Positions 59,501 to 64,000 of a stretch of DNA of 64,000 bases are shown here, in pieces; position 1 is the first letter of the stretch; the number at the start of each line of letters is the position of its first letter. Both the position numbers and the translations under genes were made by a program. The notes beneath the pieces were generated by a model. It ran no database searches. It was not told where the DNA came from and worked only from the letters and a program-made list of their open reading frames with translations. Source of the DNA: Bacillota bacterium (lineage in GTDB: Bacteria; Bacillota; Clostridia; Lachnospirales; Lachnospiraceae); NCBI GenBank assembly GCA_023392615.1, contig JAEVYT010000026.1, positions 11,398 to 75,397 on the forward strand, written 5' to 3'.

Positions 59501-62500
59501 GTATAATAATACACCACTTATTACATGGAATGTCAGCGAGAATACAGCTCGAATGGAGTATAGTATTAATGGAAGTACTTATGCCCTTCTGGGAACAACT
59601 GCAGCTGGAAGTCGTAGTTTGAGCAGTGATTTATTTAAAACTACGGGGAAATATTCAATTAATATAAGAGCAATAAACAAAGCAGGTTTGACGAGTAGTG
59701 TAACACCACTAGAATATTACTATGAGGAACCCTTTAAAGGTCTAGAAGTATACAATCCTATAGACCCTTCATCAGAGACATTAACTGGATATAAGAATAT
59801 AATAAATTGGAATAGAAATAGTACAAATAAATTACCATCGGCCATTAGTTATGAGATATATCGGGGAGATTATATTAATTTTACACCTTCTGAAGACAAC
59901 TTGGTAGCTTCGGACATAAAGGATAATTATTGGAGTGATCTTTCGGTAAATAATTCGCAGGTTTTTTATAAAATAAGGGCAGTTGTAAAGTATGACGGAG
60001 TGGTAAGAGCTTATGGTGATTATGCTGATTATATCCTTACTAATACAAAAAAAATTGACCCCAATAGACGCCTCGGTAATGTACAAAATCTTGGTTATCA
60101 GAGTATAAGCTTAGCTACGGGTTCTGGAAGCATTGAAAAAAGCCAGGGGAATGTGGCTTATTCCCAGACAGATGTTACACTTCCAAATCCACAATTACAG
60201 ATATCATTAACACGTGATTATAATAGTGGTAATGAAACAGTTGGCATGTTCGGCTTAGGATGGGATCTTGGCATGAACGTGGAGATTATGAAGCAAATCG
60301 GCTCCGATGGAGCAGTTAATCTAATCTATAAGGATGAAACAGGTGCATTATATGTCTTTAAGAAGAATACCAATGGCATCTATACTTGCGATAAAGCAAC
60401 TGATTTAAAATTAACAGTTGTTAACGCACCAACCAGCTTAACAGTTGAGAATGGAACTGAAAAAGGAACTTATCCCTTTGTTGTTGCTTATGAGTTAAAG
60501 ACAAAAGATAATAATATCTATCGATTTAACTCAGGCGGTCAGATTGTTAGTATCTCAGACTTGAGCAGCAATTTCAATTTATTCACCTATGACCAGAAAG
60601 ATGGTAAGTTACTAAAGATTATATCAAACAGTGGTCAGTTTTTATCTTTTGATTACGGTACAACAGGTAGAACCGTAAAAGAAATCAAATTAGCGGATAA
60701 TACAACATTGAAGTATTCTTATATTGATAACAAATTGATGAGTGTTACACGAAAAGATAATAGCTCGGACAAGTCAGTAATTTATCGATATAACTATGAT
60801 CAATCAACAGGACTGTTAACTGATATAATAGATGCTGAACAAAATTATTATAATTTATCTTATACAGATGGTAAAGCAACTACATATGCGCAACCGAATG
60901 GAGATTACTTTGAGGTTGTGTATGCTGATCCAACGTATACAACTGTTACGAAGAACGACAAGAACGATCATGCGATTTATAGTGAATATTCCTTCTATGA
61001 TACGGAAACAGGGAATGTCAAGGAAGAATACAGTATAATAGGAAACGTTAATAAAAATGAAGAGGGTACGGATAATCCGAAGGAAAAGCATAATCTAATA
61101 AAGTATGCTTATGACAACCAAGAGAATCCTAACAAATATCTGCTAACTACCACTACGAGACAGGAAGATTATGCCACGGTAGAAGGTAATGTAATTACTT
61201 TTGGTACGAAAGACAGAATAAGTACGACAAAATATGATGCTAATAGTAATGTAGAAAAAGAAATTGATGAACAGGGTAATACGACGGATTATAGTTATGA
61301 TACAAAGAACAATGCCGCATTAGATATGCCTTCTTCTATTATTGAGAAGGATGCAGGAAATGTAGAAACCTCGAATGAAAGTCTACAATATGATGATTTT
61401 GGTAATCTATCTTCATCTACAGACAAAGTTGATAAATCAAAATCAGATATTGAATATGATGAAGATGGAAATAATATAACTCAAACAACAGAAACCAATA
61501 TTGGATTAGATGCGGGCGTAGAAAAGTACATTGATATTGATGCAAATGGGAATGAAAAAATATCAAACTTAACATCGGGAACGGTATCTGGCACTACAAC
61601 TAACGTGTATTATGATAACGGACTATTAAAGAATAGTACGGATACGAACACCGGTATAGTAACAAATTACGAGTATGACTTATTAGGAAGAGTGACAAAA
61701 ACTCAATATGTTATTCCTGATGGCAGTAAGTCTATGACGGAAGAAGAGTCAAAAGCCTATGATAATAATGGGTCACTAATCAGTGAAACAGACCGAGCAG
61801 GTGTTACAACTTCTTATCAGTATGATAGCATGAATCGTCTAGTTGTTAGAACAATTACAAAGGATAACCTAAGTGTATCCTATACGACAGCATATTCTTA
61901 TGTTGATAAGGTGGAGATTTATACCGGTTCAGGGACACAAGAGATACTAAATGCCTATGTAGAAACTGAGACAAACAAGGAAGGTTATATCACTTCACAA
62001 AAATACTTTGATAACTTTGGTCGATTAGTACGAGAGAAGAAAAATGGCATCTATACGGACTATACCTATGATAAACAGGGTAAAATACGTACTTCCTTTT
62101 TAATAGGTGAAGACGAAAAAGATATATCCAAGGGGAAATTAACGCTCAATCTCTATGACGAAAAGGGAAATAACACATATCAAATACTTAATCCGATTTA
62201 TAAATCAGATAAATTTATAATTGACGATAAAGAAACCATAGCCACAATATCAGAATATGATTCCTTAGGAAATGTTACACACACTACAAGCGGTTTAGGC
62301 TATAAAACGGATTTTGGCTATGATGCAACTTCAAGATTAACCAGTGTAACGATGCCGGATGGAACGGATACTCCCAATATAACATCATATCAGTATGATA
62401 GTGTAAACGATGTGGACAAAACGATTAAAACCACAACGATAAATGCATTAGGGCAGATTAGCGAGTCCATCGAGAATGCAGCAGGTCAATTATTATCTGT

Positions 62501-64000
62501 TAAAGATGTAAGCAAGCAGAAAAACTCAATTCAGATATCCTACACATATGATAATCAGGGTAGAAAAGCAACACAGGTATATAGTAATGGCGATTATCAA
62601 AAGTTTGATTATGATGCAAAGCAAAGATTAGAAAGCATCACAAATTATCGCAAAGACAATACCAAAGTAAGTAAGACAAAATATACCTACGACATTTATG
62701 ATAACATCAACGCAATGATTGATTATAAGTATCAAGGCAGTAGTGAAGTACAGTATCACTATACTAGATATGCATACGATGCTTTAAAAAGATTAATCGG
62801 ATTTTATGAAACCAATGGGACGACCATACCATCCGATGATGACTTTGACAATCACAAAATAATATATCATTATGACATTGAAAATAATCTTGATACAATT
62901 ACATATCAAGATTCACAGAATCAGGTGAAAGAGCTAAACTTTACTTATACTCCAGATAAATGGTTGGATAAAATCTATGTTAAGGTACAGAATGGTTCAG
63001 AGGTAAAAACGAACCTTCTCCGAGATTACACTTATTATAACGATGGTAAAGTAGAGTACATTATTGATAATCCTGACTTTCTTAACGGTGGAACAAAGTA
63101 TATACTAAAAAAATATGAATATGATGTATTCGACCGAGTAGAGCATATAAAATATGCAAACGAAAGTGATCCGGATACAATATTCGAAGCCTATGATTAT
63201 ACTTACGATAAAGATTCCAATATCTTGACCGAAAAGCTTTATAAGAATTATCCTACTTCTATTGATAAGTTGGATACATTAAAAGAGTATATCTATGATC
63301 CGATGGGAAGACTGGAGCATACAAAGATAACGGATAACTTGAAGGAATCAATAAGCAATATAGATTATGGCTTTGATAAGGTTGGTAATCGTAAGAGCAT
63401 GGTAGTGGAAGATTCTGCTGTGATTACAACAACGGATTATCAGTATAATGACTTAAATCAGTTAACCTCCTCTATAACAACGAACAAAGAGAAAGAAACC
63501 GGAACAAAGTCTACAACATCTCAAAAAACATACGGATATGATGATAATGGTAATCAAACAAGTGAAACAGATAGCATAACCAAGGAAAGTACCACTAGTA
63601 CCTATGATGTGAATAATCAGCTGACCAAACTTGTTAAGAAGAGCAATAACATCATTACATTGGAACAAAACAACGAGTATAATGGTTCCGGACAACGCAT
63701 CAGAAAAACCGAGAATGGTAACATCACCAATTACTATTACCAGGATGGTGTTGTGCTTTACACAACAGACGGCTCGAATAAGAAAACAAGCTTTAACCTA
63801 TATGGTACCTCAAAGAATGTCATTGCAACGATACGTTATTCAGATACCGGCGATGGTAGCTCGTATTTATACAACAAAGATGTCCATACAAGTATAACCA
63901 GTATCATAAACAAAGACAATCAGGGTGTAATCGGATATATCTATGACGATTATGGACAAACAGAAGCTTCCGGGGATATAGGATTTTACAATGAGATATG
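56556..64000 (+). CDS. Secreted DNRLRE / Ig-like / YD-repeat giant protein (WapA/Rhs type), 5' part
   Basis: The GTG at 56556 follows AGGAGG. The frame stays open to the window end, about 2,481 codons, so the C-terminus is missing. A signal peptide (MGKSFKRIVVMVLVLCMTI, cleavage near VSA-Q) is followed by an acidic Thr/Asp-rich region. A DNRLRE domain covers about 367-560 (YPVTIDPTF, SLTWTNRPDYAT). Four to five Ig-like repeats of ~95 residues follow (about 560-1150; YSINGGAYKLAGT, AGKYTINIRAKDKADNYS), then an Rhs entry domain (LTRDYNSGN, GMFGLGWDLG, about 1220). Many YD repeats (YDSMNRL, YDDNGNQ) continue to the edge. WapA-type proteins form a shell that delivers a C-terminal toxin in contact inhibition; whether one is present lies outside the window. 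Confidence 0.9.
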   Translation, partial: MGKSFKRIVVMVLVLCMTITTATENVSAQVFKKDTVSSGSKQTVSTKPEKHKLTKRERVIKKTTNSTTFQNDDGSKELVMYSGDVRFKNGEGELLDYDPSLVGITTEDIKTNKRLASYKFQNKEGDKKHYLPQKLTEDTPILMVNNSYEMAFRPVFANEEVEATDLEQNDKIDKLIKDNKNNTVNMVDQDAKEITKDQMEESVLEDTTKTDTIDQVLDNIDLSALPEESDLKSAAVSNEETTDLYDETTETPTKITYSTKDKNMQVEYVSQDTGMKENIVLNEKPDSNVFLYDLNLKGIVPRMNPLDGGITFYDKETGDIVGSIEAPFMNDATNNAYSQDLHYTLGQKEGEEDSYVLALTVSEDYLRSSDRAYPVTIDPTFTWNGSEEISDVYVINKSPYTDTNFYSSGVTTFSVGYGSQGLFRTYLRFKDFTKTIDNKYIDSANLTLYETDNGGSGGVVEAHRLLKEWGASSLTWTNRPDYATAVYDSYTTKGTKGTAQTLDITNHAREIANGTYTSFGIMLRNKDESSSGVYSQYYSSRCSNNAYKPKLSIVYYDGPTIASSVTVNDQYIKPGTLTTVNWAGISSHSLKRVEYRLATYDSTNTNVINESYIPYSSSTLIGTTSSGSKTVSGSNTWPAGCYRIFVRGVDNGGIVGTGKGATVYVDGTAPTLSSASISGGTSATDYSNLIPTISWTASDANFQQVEYSINGGAYKLAGTAVSGSSSLDSTAFTSAGKYTINIRAKDKADNYSAAKIFDYYYDKAVPVIGGVSTDPATTTEVYSKSATPTLKWTNITDKLLSKIDYSINDSTFVDTKINTSTGSIPIPSGKISTPGKYNLKIKATDSATNSSTQSVDYYFDNVKPVVNTVSLTPTTQDTSYTSNTQPIIKWDISDFSFKRVEYSLDDRNYTAISTASSGSYQFPKDIFTQSKVYTIYFRAIDKADNKSDDGGTKIKLLYYCDPKAPVINSVTITPTSASGDVSYNNTPLITWNVSENTARMEYSINGSTYALLGTTAAGSRSLSSDLFKTTGKYSINIRAINKAGLTSSVTPLEYYYEEPFKGLEVYNPIDPSSETLTGYKNIINWNRNSTNKLPSAISYEIYRGDYINFTPSEDNLVASDIKDNYWSDLSVNNSQVFYKIRAVVKYDGVVRAYGDYADYILTNTKKIDPNRRLGNVQNLGYQSISLATGSGSIEKSQGNVAYSQTDVTLPNPQLQISLTRDYNSGNETVGMFGLGWDLGMNVEIMKQIGSDGAVNLIYKDETGALYVFKKNTNGIYTCDKATDLKLTVVNAPTSLTVENGTEKGTYPFVVAYELKTKDNNIYRFNSGGQIVSISDLSSNFNLFTYDQKDGKLLKIISNSGQFLSFDYGTTGRTVKEIKLADNTTLKYSYIDNKLMSVTRKDNSSDKSVIYRYNYDQSTGLLTDIIDAEQNYYNLSYTDGKATTYAQPNGDYFEVVYADPTYTTVTKNDKNDHAIYSEYSFYDTETGNVKEEYSIIGNVNKNEEGTDNPKEKHNLIKYAYDNQENPNKYLLTTTTRQEDYATVEGNVITFGTKDRISTTKYDANSNVEKEIDEQGNTTDYSYDTKNNAALDMPSSIIEKDAGNVETSNESLQYDDFGNLSSSTDKVDKSKSDIEYDEDGNNITQTTETNIGLDAGVEKYIDIDANGNEKISNLTSGTVSGTTTNVYYDNGLLKNSTDTNTGIVTNYEYDLLGRVTKTQYVIPDGSKSMTEEESKAYDNNGSLISETDRAGVTTSYQYDSMNRLVVRTITKDNLSVSYTTAYSYVDKVEIYTGSGTQEILNAYVETETNKEGYITSQKYFDNFGRLVREKKNGIYTDYTYDKQGKIRTSFLIGEDEKDISKGKLTLNLYDEKGNNTYQILNPIYKSDKFIIDDKETIATISEYDSLGNVTHTTSGLGYKTDFGYDATSRLTSVTMPDGTDTPNITSYQYDSVNDVDKTIKTTTINALGQISESIENAAGQLLSVKDVSKQKNSIQISYTYDNQGRKATQVYSNGDYQKFDYDAKQRLESITNYRKDNTKVSKTKYTYDIYDNINAMIDYKYQGSSEVQYHYTRYAYDALKRLIGFYETNGTTIPSDDDFDNHKIIYHYDIENNLDTITYQDSQNQVKELNFTYTPDKWLDKIYVKVQNGSEVKTNLLRDYTYYNDGKVEYIIDNPDFLNGGTKYILKKYEYDVFDRVEHIKYANESDPDTIFEAYDYTYDKDSNILTEKLYKNYPTSIDKLDTLKEYIYDPMGRLEHTKITDNLKESISNIDYGFDKVGNRKSMVVEDSAVITTTDYQYNDLNQLTSSITTNKEKETGTKSTTSQKTYGYDDNGNQTSETDSITKESTTSTYDVNNQLTKLVKKSNNIITLEQNNEYNGSGQRIRKTENGNITNYYYQDGVVLYTTDGSNKKTSFNLYGTSKNVIATIRYSDTGDGSSYLYNKDVHTSITSIINKDNQGVIGYIYDDYGQTEASGDIGFYNEI

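Noticed and set aside
60832..61091. Overlapping short ORFs on both strands within the YD-repeat region
   Set aside because: They are out of frame with the continuous giant reading frame and lack ribosome-binding sites.

Overview
The window is low-GC DNA from an anaerobic, endospore-forming member of the Clostridia. The gene families and order best fit the Lachnospiraceae (Lachnoclostridium / Clostridium phytofermentans type); that placement is inference. Support comes from sporulation genes (spoVT, yabP, yabQ, spoIIE, cwlD-like), a clostridial 2[4Fe-4S] ferredoxin, and Firmicutes-type synteny such as gdpP-rplI-dnaB and mazG-hup-rqcP-yabP-yabQ-divIC-tRNA-spoIIE-tilS-hpt-ftsH. The window carries no rRNA, CRISPR array, transposase or prophage.

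Region by region. 1-3.2 kb: end of gdpP, then rplI, dnaB and a MerR regulator. 3.2-4.6 kb: ferredoxin, a DUF1858 protein and mecA. 4.9-6.9 kb: a Ser/Thr kinase with an altered HRD motif fused to a ParA-like domain with a broken P-loop, followed by a second ParA-like protein with the same broken P-loop. 7.2-13.8 kb: cell-wall hydrolases (GH18, CwlD-like) and tsaC/ywlC-ywlE-rpiB, DUF402 and YwmB genes. 13.9-15.5 kb: a Pro/Thr/Gly-rich, probably spore-coat protein. 15.7-25.5 kb: metabolism and maintenance genes (methyltransferase, C39-like membrane protein, M29 aminopeptidase, GT2, PAP2, deoB, inosine glycosylase, dtd). 25.9-38.7 kb: a chemoreceptor, spoVT, and the mazG-to-ftsH cluster with tRNA-Met and a spoIIE promoter of the Spo0A type. 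39.1-43.4 kb: an unusual operon of repeat protein, MoxR ATPase, DUF2201 metallopeptidase/VWA protein and cysteine peptidase. 43.8-53.7 kb: mixed housekeeping genes (ABC_trans_CmpB-like, DUF2156, B12-radical SAM, nth, VanW, HypE-like, Lrp-aminotransferase pair, cheX, trmL). 53.8-56.3 kb: an AgrC-like histidine kinase and a response regulator with a Spo0A-type DNA-binding domain, with a 14-codon Trp-rich peptide gene between them on the opposite strand. 56.6 kb to the end: the first ~2,480 codons of a secreted DNRLRE/Ig-like/YD-repeat (WapA/Rhs-type) giant protein.

The strongest candidate for something undescribed is the 53.8-56.3 kb module. The peptide (MSSFWKRFWGWLGL) has a consensus ribosome-binding site and its own intrinsic terminator. 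It sits beside a membrane GHKL kinase of the peptide-sensing type and a Spo0A-paralogue regulator, which looks like a minimal, leaderless peptide-signalling circuit. It lies next to a large surface/polymorphic-toxin-type gene.

Other points of note are two related ~200-bp perfect-ended palindromic elements in opposite orientation, a third unrelated large palindrome, an orphan terminator upstream of spoIIE, and a small coupled ORF in front of the moxR-type gene. Starts were re-chosen from ribosome-binding sites; where this shortened a gene, the entry says so.
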